Source of the DNA: JBOHNM01 sp050730675
GTDB lineage: Bacteria > Planctomycetota > Phycisphaerae > Phycisphaerales > UBA1924
NCBI GenBank assembly: GCA_050730675.1
Contig: JBOHNM010000020.1
Location: forward strand, 1-35,864
Direction of reading: 5' to 3'
Length of the DNA: 35,864 nucleotides
Both the position numbers and the translations under genes were made by a program. The notes beneath the pieces are model-generated. The model saw nothing but the letters and a program-made list of their open reading frames with translations. It made no database searches and was not told the DNA's origin. Shown one piece after another: positions 15,092 through 22,220 of the stretch; the first letter of the stretch is position 1, and each line of letters starts with the position of its first letter.

Positions 15092-16984
15092 TTATCGGGA
15101 CCCCTCAGCGCACTTCTCGATCCACCTGTTCACGCGTGCTTCGACCACGTCCAGCGGCAGCGCGCCCGCGTCAAGCACCGCGTCATGGAACGCGCGGATG
15201 CTGAACCTGTCGCCCAAGCGCTTCTGCGCTCGCTCGCGCAGCTCGCGGATCTTCAGCTCACCGATCTTGTACGCGCACGCCTGACCGGGCCAGGCGATGT
15301 ACCGGTCCACCTCGCGCTCGATGTTCAACGCCGACAGCGCCGTGTTGGCCAGCATGAAGTCCATCGCCTGCTGGCGCGACCACTGCTTGGCGTGCAGCCC
15401 CGTGTCCACGACAAGCCGCGTCGCCCGCCACATCTCGTAGGTCAGCCGCCCGAAATCCGTGTACGGGTCCTTGTAGAGCCCGCGCCCCAGTTCATCTTCG
15501 CCTGGCTTGAGGATCGGCCCCTCCATGTCCAGTCCCAGGCGCTCGGCGTACAACCCCCACCCCTCAACAAAGACCGTGTACCCCAGCATCCGCCGGAACG
15601 GATGCACACCCTCGAGTTCTTGCGCCAGGGCGATCTGCAGGTGATGCCCCGGCATCGCCTCGTGCAGCGTGAGTGAAGTCATCTCGTATCGCGGCCGCTG
15701 GTCCAGCCGGTAGGTGTTGGCCATGAAATAGCCGGGCAGGCCCGCGGCGATCGAGCCCTCGTAGTAGTACGCCGTCGGCGAACTGATCGCGACAAACCGC
15801 GGGATCTCGCGCACGCCGTACGGGTTGCGCGGCAGTTTGCCGAACAGCCGCGCCAGTTCCGGGTCGATCCGCTTGGCGATCTCGCGGTAGCCGCGCAGCA
15901 ATTCCTCCGGCTCGGTGCAGTAGAACCGCTTGTCGGTCCGCAGGTAGTCCGTGAACGCCTTGAACAACTCGTCGCCCTTCAACTCATCCTTCCGAGCGAA
16001 GTCCGTCCGTGCAATCACGCGGAACATCTCGGCACGGATCCGCGCCACTTCGCGCAGGCCGAGTTGGTGCACATCTTCAGCGCTCATCTTCGTCGTCGTC
16101 TCGCGCCGCAGCCGGTACTCGTAGTACGCGATCCCGTCCACGCCCTCGGATGCGCCGAAGCTCTCGCGGCACGCCGGCACGTAGGAATCCCGCAGGAAGA
16201 CCCCGAACTTCTTAAACGCCGGAACCACGCCGGTCGCGATTGCCTTCTTCGCCCGGTCCGCCAGCGCATCCCCCCCTGGCCGCCCAGCCAGCGGCCGGTA
16301 GAAGACACTGCGTGCAGGGTCCGCCGCAAGTTCCGGCTTGCCCTGCCCGAGCGCCTGCTCGGCTACGTGCGCAACGGCCGTCTTCGGCGGCACGCGCTTG
16401 GCCGCCATCCCCGCCATCAACTGCTCGGTGCATTGGTCCAGAAGTGTGGGGATAGCTTCCAGCCGCGCCACGTAGTCGCCCAGTTGCTTGTCCGTCACCA
16501 GCGCCAGCCGGTCGGACATCTGCGGCAGACTGATCGCCGGCCCCTCCTGGTTGTCGATCGCCATCTGCTCGGCGTGGAACCGCTCCCCCGCCGTCGCCAT
16601 CTCCAACTCCCACTTCAGCAATCCATAGTTGAGCTGGTCGGCATCGCTCAGCAGTTTCGTGTCGATCTTCAGTAATCGTTCCAACCGCGCCGCACGCGCG
16701 ACGGCCCGTTGCGCATACGCCGCGGGCGATTCGTCTCGCAGCAGCGCTCCATAGCGATCATCGCCGCGGATGGAAGCGCCGACCGGGTCGCCGGCGAGCA
16801 TCTGCTGGTAGTGCTCGTCCAACAGCCTATCGAGCCGGTCCGCGTCGACGTCCACGCGCGTGTCGAGGTCGGCCAGCATCTCGCGCACCGTTGCGCGGAC
16901 GGCAGCCTCATCAACCGCGGCAGTTTCCGCAGGCTGCACCGCCGAAGCTGCCAACGCCAACACCATTGCTGCAATCGGAATCAT
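15092..16984 (-). CDS. DUF885 family secreted protein (putative metallopeptidase)
   Basis: A 630-aa exported protein of the DUF885 family. The signal peptide is MIPIAAMVLALAASAVQPAE. The family hallmark HEAMPGHH (residues 441-448, the HExxxGH zinc-binding pattern) is present, followed by GYTVFVEGWGLYAERLG and a late GQACAYKIGELKIRELR, both typical. Length agrees with the family's usual ~600 aa. The likely function is zinc-dependent hydrolysis of peptides in the periplasm (family inference; few members are characterised). ATG 16984 starts the signal peptide; the longer frame adds an unlikely leader. No Shine-Dalgarno seen. Confidence 0.9.
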   Translation of the reverse strand: MIPIAAMVLALAASAVQPAETAAVDEAAVRATVREMLADLDTRVDVDADRLDRLLDEHYQQMLAGDPVGASIRGDDRYGALLRDESPAAYAQRAVARAARLERLLKIDTKLLSDADQLNYGLLKWELEMATAGERFHAEQMAIDNQEGPAISLPQMSDRLALVTDKQLGDYVARLEAIPTLLDQCTEQLMAGMAAKRVPPKTAVAHVAEQALGQGKPELAADPARSVFYRPLAGRPGGDALADRAKKAIATGVVPAFKKFGVFLRDSYVPACRESFGASEGVDGIAYYEYRLRRETTTKMSAEDVHQLGLREVARIRAEMFRVIARTDFARKDELKGDELFKAFTDYLRTDKRFYCTEPEELLRGYREIAKRIDPELARLFGKLPRNPYGVREIPRFVAISSPTAYYYEGSIAAGLPGYFMANTYRLDQRPRYEMTSLTLHEAMPGHHLQIALAQELEGVHPFRRMLGYTVFVEGWGLYAERLGLDMEGPILKPGEDELGRGLYKDPYTDFGRLTYEMWRATRLVVDTGLHAKQWSRQQAMDFMLANTALSALNIEREVDRYIAWPGQACAYKIGELKIRELRERAQKRLGDRFSIRAFHDAVLDAGALPLDVVEARVNRWIEKCAEGSR

Positions 16985-17108
16985 GACACAAGCGTACCGA
17001 TCCCTGCTCACCGATGCCAAGCGAGCACCAGTCACATCCGCGTCATCCGCCGACCGCCACATCGCATTTGCCGGAATCTAATTAAGCACGCATACATAAG
17101 CTCAGCAC

Positions 17109-17137
17109 TTGACCCATTAACTAAACACCACTAGCGT
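17109..17137 (+). promoter_or_regulatory. Candidate promoter for the AT-hook-like gene
   Basis: TTGACC (17109-17114) and TAGCGT (17132-17137) are separated by 17 nt in a locally AT-rich stretch 47 nt before ATG 17184. The -35 is good, the -10 weak (3 of 6). Confidence 0.4.
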
Positions 17138-17183
17138 CCTCCCCGATAATCGTCCACAGCCTCCCCAAGATTGGAAACCACCC

Positions 17184-17600
17184 ATGCCCAAGGCCCTGAC
17201 CATCGCCGACCTGCTCGCCAACATCCCTCGCATGCGCGCCGCCACCGAAAAACGCATCACGGCTCTCCGGTCCGAACTCGCTTCCCTCGAATCCGATCTC
17301 GCCCGACTGAACGGCCTCGGCGCTGCCCGCCGCGGCCGCCCGCCCGGCGCCAAGACCATCCGCCGCAGTGGCTCGGGCAAGCGTGCCACTCGCGGCGGGC
17401 TCCGCAACGCCGTCGCCGCCCTATTCGCCGGCGAGGGCAAGGGCAAGTCCCTCCGCCGTGCTGACCTGGTCGCTGCCGGCGTCAAGGCCGGCCTCACCAA
17501 GGGCTCGGCTCAAGCCGGCCTCACCGCGCTCAAGAAAGCCAAAATCGTCACCAGCGCCGGCCGGGGCTTGTTTAAGGGCGGGCCGAACATCGGCGGCTGA
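17184..17600 (+). CDS. Small basic AT-hook-like putative DNA-binding protein
   Basis: A 138-aa very basic protein. Residues 1-45 form a likely coiled coil (MRAATEKRITALRSELASLE...). An AT-hook-like core RRGRPPGAK follows at about 49-57, then a Lys/Arg/Ser-rich linker. The C-terminal ~65 residues (RNAVAALFAG... SLRRADLVAAGVKAGLTKG... ALKKAKIVTSAGRGLFKGG) look like a winged-helix fold ending in a glycine hairpin. I infer a nucleoid-associated or regulatory DNA-binding protein. No membrane or export signal. The start is ATG 17184; no strong Shine-Dalgarno is visible. A tRNA-Gln gene lies downstream. Confidence 0.8.
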   Translation: MPKALTIADLLANIPRMRAATEKRITALRSELASLESDLARLNGLGAARRGRPPGAKTIRRSGSGKRATRGGLRNAVAALFAGEGKGKSLRRADLVAAGVKAGLTKGSAQAGLTALKKAKIVTSAGRGLFKGGPNIGG

Positions 17601-17695
17601 GATTTCACATGCTCGGGCGGGTAAAATGGTGCCTTCGGAGCGTGCCCGACACTGTCGAGCCCGCCCCATGAAGCCTGGTTTTCAGCCTGATTTCT

Positions 17696-17766
17696 AGGGG
17701 TATAGTGTAACGGTAGCACAACTGACTCTGACTCAGTTAGTCTAGGTTCAAATCCTAGTACCCCTG
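17696..17766 (+). tRNA. tRNA-Gln (anticodon CUG)
   Basis: A 71-nt cloverleaf. The acceptor AGGGGTA pairs with TACCCCT, discriminator G as usual for tRNA-Gln. The D arm is short (GTG/CAC). The anticodon arm ACTGA-CTCTGAC-TCAGT places CTG at 34-36. The T arm is CTAGG-TTCAAAT-CCTAG. CCA is not encoded. It reads CAG glutamine codons. A strong terminator follows. Confidence 0.96.
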
Positions 17767-17770
17767 CTTC

Positions 17771-17807
17771 TCGGCCCTGCCCTCACCGGCGGGGCCGAAC
17801 TTTTTTT
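17771..17807 (+). terminator. Rho-independent terminator of tRNA-Gln
   Basis: An 11-bp stem TCGGCCCTGCC / GGCGGGGCCGA (one T-G pair) with a CTCACC loop is followed by AC and seven Ts. It ends only 12 nt before the start codon of the next gene. Confidence 0.9.
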
Positions 17808-17819
17808 GACTCGGGTCGT

Positions 17820-18275
17820 ATGAGCGGTGTGCTTCTCCGCGTGCTGGTCACCTTGGCGTTGATCGTGCAACTGGCCCTCCCTGCGGGGGCTTGTGTGTGC
17901 GCGACGCCGATGGTGACCGACACCTGCCCGTGCTGCACCGAACGCGACACCCGATGCGCCACGGGCGATTCCGACGACCATTCTTGCCGCGACCTCTCCT
18001 CCCGCGGCAAAAATGACCCTACCGACCCGGCCGTTTTCACGACGGCCTCGGTCGATTCCACCGCGTGCGTTTGTCTTCCGCCGCACCCGGTGAACTTGCC
18101 GGTCCAGCAGTTCGCCGCCGACCTCCTCCCGTCTGCACTGCTGCTGGACCTGGCCTTTCCGCTCGAAGTTGTGTCCGAACCAACACAGCCGCAGCCGCTG
18201 GTGCGAGTGGCTGACCACGCAGCGCACGTGCGCTCGGGCTCACCGCGTGCGTGGCTGTGCGTCTGGACGATTTGA
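17820..18275 (+). CDS. Cys-rich exported protein, unknown function
   Basis: A 151-aa protein opening with a signal peptide or membrane anchor (MSGVLLRVLVTLALIVQLAL then PAGACVC). The next ~50 residues carry clustered Cys (CVC, CPCC, C-TERDTRC, SC) and a second CVC near residue 82. The C-terminal part is Leu/Pro/Val-rich. It resembles the poorly characterised small Cys-rich periplasmic proteins found near metal-efflux genes, and the next gene is a metallothionein-like peptide, so a metal role is possible (inference). No Shine-Dalgarno is seen and a terminator ends 12 nt upstream, so expression would need its own promoter or read-through. Confidence 0.65.
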   Translation: MSGVLLRVLVTLALIVQLALPAGACVCATPMVTDTCPCCTERDTRCATGDSDDHSCRDLSSRGKNDPTDPAVFTTASVDSTACVCLPPHPVNLPVQQFAADLLPSALLLDLAFPLEVVSEPTQPQPLVRVADHAAHVRSGSPRAWLCVWTI

Positions 18276-18408
18276 CGCCGCACGGGAACGCCCGTCGTCC
18301 GAGCGCCACTTACCTCCAACATGTTCCTGCCATTCGCCCGGGCGCGTGCCCGAGCGCACACACATGCAATCCGTCGCCGCTTCTGTGGCGACATGACGGA
18401 GAATCATC

Positions 18409-18624
18409 ATGCTTTCGACCAAGTCCCTCATCGCTTCCACCATCGGCCTCGCTTCCCTGGCAATCGGCGCTCTGGCGCTGAACGCCTCGGCGGGCCAGAA
18501 GCCGGCCGCGTCCGGCTGCTGCACCGGCGGTGACGCGTGCGTCTGTTCCTGCGAGTGCTGCAAAGACACCTGCAGCGCCGGCGGCCCGTGCGTCTGCGCC
18601 TGCGGCGGCAGTTGCTGCAAGTAG
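18409..18624 (+). CDS. Exported metallothionein-like Cys-rich peptide
   Basis: A 71-aa protein with a signal peptide (MLSTKSLIASTIGLASLAIG, then ALALNASAG). The last 36 residues contain 13 Cys in CC, CxC and CxxxxxC spacings: GCCTGGDACVCSCECCK and DTCSAGGPCVCACGGSCCK. Such density suggests thiolate binding of soft metals (Cu, Zn, Cd) like metallothioneins, but with an export signal, so it would act outside the cytoplasm. A GGAG ribosome-binding site lies about 8 nt before the ATG, and a strong terminator follows at 18648. I know no named family for it. Disulfide-bonded structural peptide is the alternative. Confidence 0.8.
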   Translation: MLSTKSLIASTIGLASLAIGALALNASAGQKPAASGCCTGGDACVCSCECCKDTCSAGGPCVCACGGSCCK

Positions 18625-18647
18625 CGCCCAACCACGCGCGTCAATTG

Positions 18648-18682
18648 AAAAGGCCCGGGCAACTCGCCCGGGCCTTTGTCGT
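18648..18682. terminator. Bidirectional terminator between convergent genes
   Basis: A perfect 12-bp stem AAAGGCCCGGGC / GCCCGGGCCTTT with an AACTC loop. T runs border it on both strands (TTT then GTCGTTT on plus, TTTT on minus), so it can end both the Cys-rich peptide gene and the convergent gene at 18704. Confidence 0.88.
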
Positions 18683-18703
18683 TTCAGGTCAATCTCGTCT
18701 CGC

Positions 18704-20323
18704 TCACGGCTTCTGCGGTTCGGACGCCGGGCTCGGCGTGGCGGTGCCGGGTGCCGGCGGAGTCTTGGGAACTGCGGGACGCCAGCCCGTGCCGTCGAGG
18801 TCCACGGCGGGGCGCATCTGCCCCGTCCCCGTACCTGAAGCGGGCGTCGTCGCGGCAGGTGGAATCGTCACGCCCGACGGCGCAAGCGGCTCGGTCCCCA
18901 GCACCTCGCCCATCGGCGAGAGCGAGACGATGTCGATGTGGCGCGGCGTGATGACATTGGCCTTGAGCGCTTCATCCCGCTTGGAGTCACCGTCGATCCC
19001 GACGACCAGCCCGATCTTCGATGCCAAGTCAAAGCTCTTGTCCGGCACGATGTACCCGAGGGTCCGCATGAACCCCGGCTCTGGCGAGACGATGCGAAAC
19101 ATCAGCGGTTGGCGCACGCCGTCGTAGATCGTGCTGCTCATCAGACGCCCGATCACGCTGTAGTACCGCTGCTTCTGCAACTCGGTCAGTCGCGCGTTGG
19201 TCTCCGCCTGCTTGGCGGCCAGTTCCTTGTCGGCGACGGCGTTGGCCCGCTGCGCCTCGCGGATCTCCATCCGCAGCTTCAGAGCTTCGACGTAACGGCC
19301 CATGCCGCGGGCCATACGGCGGTCGGCATCGCTGCTGCCAAGCGTGTTGATGTACGACTCGAACTGCGAGACGGCTCCTTCAAGCTCAGCCTCGGCGAGC
19401 GGCTGCTTCTGCACGCGCTCGAAGAGTTTGATTAACACCTCGCTCTGGTTCGGCTTGGGCGGCTCGACCTTCGCCGTTGCGGGCGCCTCGGTCGGTGCGG
19501 GGGTCGGGGCAGGCGTGCTCGGCACAATGACCGTCGAAGGCTCAACCGGCGATGGCGGCACCGGCGGCTCACCCATCTTCCCCCCCACACCCGGCATCGC
19601 GGGCTTGAGGTTGGGATCCGTGGCCGCCGGCACATGAGCCGTGCCCGGATTGCTCGCCGGGGGCGCGACCACCGGCTGCACCGTGTTTGCCAGACCTGAG
19701 CCCGGCGCAGGCGCGATCGTGATCTTCGGCGTGCTGGGAGCGACGGCCGGGGGCGGCGCAGCGGAACCTGCGGCCGCAACTTCCTCAGGTGTGGCCTTGC
19801 GCACGAGGCTGGCGCTGATGAACGCGCGAGCCTCGGCTGGGGGCGTCACCGCGTAATAAGTCGGTTTGCCGTCGTCGTTTTTGATCGTATCGATCAGCGG
19901 CAGCTCAGTGCCGGGGGTCAGATCGTGATCGAGCAACGAGTTCCAACTGTTCCGCGCGATGGCGGCATTGGCCGCCTTCAGCCGCGAAGGCTTGGTGAGC
20001 TTGACGACCTTGCCGGTCGGGTCGGGCGCTCCCTCATCCGCGGGCACAAGTGCCCGTGATCCGGCGGGGTAGGCCACTCGGAGGAAGCCGCTCGACTGCC
20101 CGTCCACCTTCAGCACAGTCCCGGACTTCAGTCCCGCAACGACGTAATACGTCCCGCTGTCGCCGCAGCGCAGCGAGGCGTCATTGGCGGTTGTAACCAC
20201 CGAATAGGGGGCAACGGCCTCAACTTGGGCGATCGCGGCCGAGGGGACCAGACCCATGACCGCCGCACTTCCAAAGACCAGCCGGAGCATCAGCGGAGTG
20301 GAGACGAGGAATCGAGATGACAT
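18704..20323 (-). CDS. Secreted SH3-like domain protein with Pro-rich linker
   Basis: A 539-aa exported protein. The signal peptide is MSSRFLVSTPLMLRLVFGSA...AIAQ. Residues about 35-95 (YSVVTTANDASLRCGDSGTY, then VVAGLKSGTVLKVDGQ and GFLRVAYPAG) form a bacterial SH3-like fold. A long Pro/Ala/Thr linker follows (about 185-305). A helical, coiled-coil-like domain with Gln/Glu/Arg repeats (about 310-410) leads to a C-terminal domain (SVIGRLMSSTIYDGVRQP... VGIDGDSKRD... ITPRHIDIVSLSP) and another Pro-rich tail. AAGGAGGG lies about 6 nt before the ATG. It is divergent from the TolC-like gene 103 nt away. It probably acts in the periplasm or envelope; function is not known. Confidence 0.85.
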   Translation of the reverse strand: MSSRFLVSTPLMLRLVFGSAAVMGLVPSAAIAQVEAVAPYSVVTTANDASLRCGDSGTYYVVAGLKSGTVLKVDGQSSGFLRVAYPAGSRALVPADEGAPDPTGKVVKLTKPSRLKAANAAIARNSWNSLLDHDLTPGTELPLIDTIKNDDGKPTYYAVTPPAEARAFISASLVRKATPEEVAAAGSAAPPPAVAPSTPKITIAPAPGSGLANTVQPVVAPPASNPGTAHVPAATDPNLKPAMPGVGGKMGEPPVPPSPVEPSTVIVPSTPAPTPAPTEAPATAKVEPPKPNQSEVLIKLFERVQKQPLAEAELEGAVSQFESYINTLGSSDADRRMARGMGRYVEALKLRMEIREAQRANAVADKELAAKQAETNARLTELQKQRYYSVIGRLMSSTIYDGVRQPLMFRIVSPEPGFMRTLGYIVPDKSFDLASKIGLVVGIDGDSKRDEALKANVITPRHIDIVSLSPMGEVLGTEPLAPSGVTIPPAATTPASGTGTGQMRPAVDLDGTGWRPAVPKTPPAPGTATPSPASEPQKP

Positions 20324-20387
20324 GACGGACCCTCCTTGGTACACGCAAGCGTATGGAGATCGACCGTTGCGGTCTTGTTGGCGCACT

Positions 20388-20416
20388 TTGACGCCCCGGC
20401 AATCGTGCGATAGCCT
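20388..20416 (+). promoter_or_regulatory. Candidate promoter for TolC-like gene
   Basis: TTGACG (20388-20393), 17-nt spacer, TAGCCT (20411-20416). Transcription would start near 20423, only about 4 nt before ATG 20427, implying an almost leaderless mRNA, in keeping with the absence of a Shine-Dalgarno. Confidence 0.4.
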
Positions 20417-20426
20417 CCACCCTTCC

Positions 20427-22208
20427 ATGCCCCCCCTGCGTCAACAGATCGCGCAGAACCTGCTCCTGGCCGCCGCGACTGGCTCAATGGCCTCCTGCGC
20501 CTCGCCCTTGGACCGCGCCGACGAGTCGGACCTGCGCCACAGCATCGTCAACTCCGCGGCCCGCGAAATCCGCGAGGCCGAAGCACAGGGCCACACCGTT
20601 ACAACCCAGCGCGAGCAGCGCGTGGACAAACTGCAGCTCCCTCCCGAGGTGCTGGCCGAACTTGAGCGCACCACCGGTCCGGTCTCCTACCAGGGGATCA
20701 ACCCCGACCTGGGACCCTCGCTGCTCGGTACGCCACAGACGTACATTCCCGTCAACCTCCAACGGGTGGTGGTCACCACGGTGCAGAACAATCTGGGCGT
20801 GCAGTTCGCCCGCATCGCCCCCGCTGTGACCGAGCAGCGGATCACCGCGGCCGAGGCGGCGTTCGACTGGACGGTCTTCGCCAACACCCAGTGGCAACGT
20901 TTCGATGAGCCGATCGTCCAGAACGGCTTCGGTTCTCCCGCCGCCACGCAGAACCAGCAGATCGGCGGCACGGCGGGCATCCGGCGTCGGCTGACCACCG
21001 GCGGCTCATTCGTCGTCCAGCAGCAAGTTGGATATAACGACAACACGTTCAACCAGCCCTTCGTCTCGGTCCCGTCGCCCAATCCCTCAAACCAATCCCA
21101 GCTCACGCTGCAGCTCGACCAGCCGTTGCTGCGCGGATTTGGCACCGACGCCAACCTCGCCGAGGTCCGCATCGCTCAGAATGCCGAGCGCGACGACATC
21201 CAGCAACTCAAAGCCACGCTCATCCAGACCGTGACGGACACCGAGACGGCGTACTGGCGGCTGGTCCAGACGAACGCCGAGCTGCAGATCACCAAGCGGT
21301 TGCTGCAGCGCGGCGAAGAGGTCCTGACGATCATCAACGCCCGCCCCTTCGAGACCAAGATCGCACAGCGCTCCGACGCTGTGGCGACCGTTGAACAGCG
21401 CCGGGCCGAGGTCATCCGCGCCGAGAACAATGTGCGGCTTGCCAGCGACCGCCTGAAGCAGCTCATCAACGATCCGGAACTCACCGTCGGCGGCGAGGTC
21501 TTGCTCCTGCCGGTGGACCGCCCACCGGACGAACCGATCCGCTTCAGCCTGCTGGAGATGATCGCGATGGCGCTGGCCAACCGCCCCGAGATCCAGCGGG
21601 CGGTGCTCGCGATCGATGACGCCTCGATCCGCCAACTCGTCGCCGACAACCAGCGTCTGCCGCTGCTGGACCTGCGGGCCCAGACTCGCTTCACCGGGCT
21701 CAAGGGAAACATGGACGATGCGCTGTCGCAGGAGATCGGCAACAGCAACACCTCGTTCATCAGCTACCTCGTCGGCCTGAACTTCGAGCAGCAGATCGGC
21801 AACCGCGGCCCCGAGGCCCAGGCCCTCGCCCGCCGGCTGGAGAAGAGCCAGGCCGTCATCGCCTACCGCGACGTGGTGCAGCGCGTGGTGGTGGACCTGA
21901 AGACGCAACTCCGTGCCATCGAGGCGAGCTTCCGGCTGATCGAGCAGACCCGCGCCGCCCGCATCGCTGCGGCTGAGAACGTCCGGGCCTTGTCGGTGGC
22001 GGAAATCACCGTGCAGGAATTGACCCCCGAGTTCCTGGACCTGAAGTTCCGTCGTCAGCAGGCGCTGGCAGGGGCGGAGATCGCCGAGAGCGATGCGCTC
22101 ACGAGCTACAACACCGCCATCGCCAGGCTCTATGGAGCGGTCGGCACGGCGCTGGAGCGCAACCGCATCAAGTTCGAGGTGCCGACGGCCTCCGGCAGCA
22201 GGCCCTGA
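20427..22208 (+). CDS. TolC-family outer membrane efflux lipoprotein
   Basis: A 593-aa outer membrane factor. The N-terminus MPPLRQQIAQNLLLAAATGS then MASC is a lipoprotein signal. Two TolC-type repeats follow: the first with VVVTTVQNNLGVQFARIAPA and a periplasmic helix (VRIAQNAERDDIQQLKATLI, QTVTDTETAYWRLVQ), the second with LLEMIAMALANRPEIQRAVL and FEQQIGNRGPEAQALARRLE. Long alpha-helical segments alternate with short beta segments, as in channel-tunnel proteins. It would form the outer membrane exit of a tripartite exporter; no inner membrane partner is in the window. ATG 20427 is set by the lipoprotein signal. Convergent with the gene at 22221. Confidence 0.9.
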   Translation: MPPLRQQIAQNLLLAAATGSMASCASPLDRADESDLRHSIVNSAAREIREAEAQGHTVTTQREQRVDKLQLPPEVLAELERTTGPVSYQGINPDLGPSLLGTPQTYIPVNLQRVVVTTVQNNLGVQFARIAPAVTEQRITAAEAAFDWTVFANTQWQRFDEPIVQNGFGSPAATQNQQIGGTAGIRRRLTTGGSFVVQQQVGYNDNTFNQPFVSVPSPNPSNQSQLTLQLDQPLLRGFGTDANLAEVRIAQNAERDDIQQLKATLIQTVTDTETAYWRLVQTNAELQITKRLLQRGEEVLTIINARPFETKIAQRSDAVATVEQRRAEVIRAENNVRLASDRLKQLINDPELTVGGEVLLLPVDRPPDEPIRFSLLEMIAMALANRPEIQRAVLAIDDASIRQLVADNQRLPLLDLRAQTRFTGLKGNMDDALSQEIGNSNTSFISYLVGLNFEQQIGNRGPEAQALARRLEKSQAVIAYRDVVQRVVVDLKTQLRAIEASFRLIEQTRAARIAAAENVRALSVAEITVQELTPEFLDLKFRRQQALAGAEIAESDALTSYNTAIARLYGAVGTALERNRIKFEVPTASGSRP

Positions 22209-22220
22209 TGGGCAGCCCGG

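Noticed and set aside
15214..15230. CCAAGCGCTTCTG as a further LacI-type operator
   Set aside because: It lies deep inside the DUF885 coding sequence, lacks the TGT/ACA ends and has no promoter boxes at the right distance.
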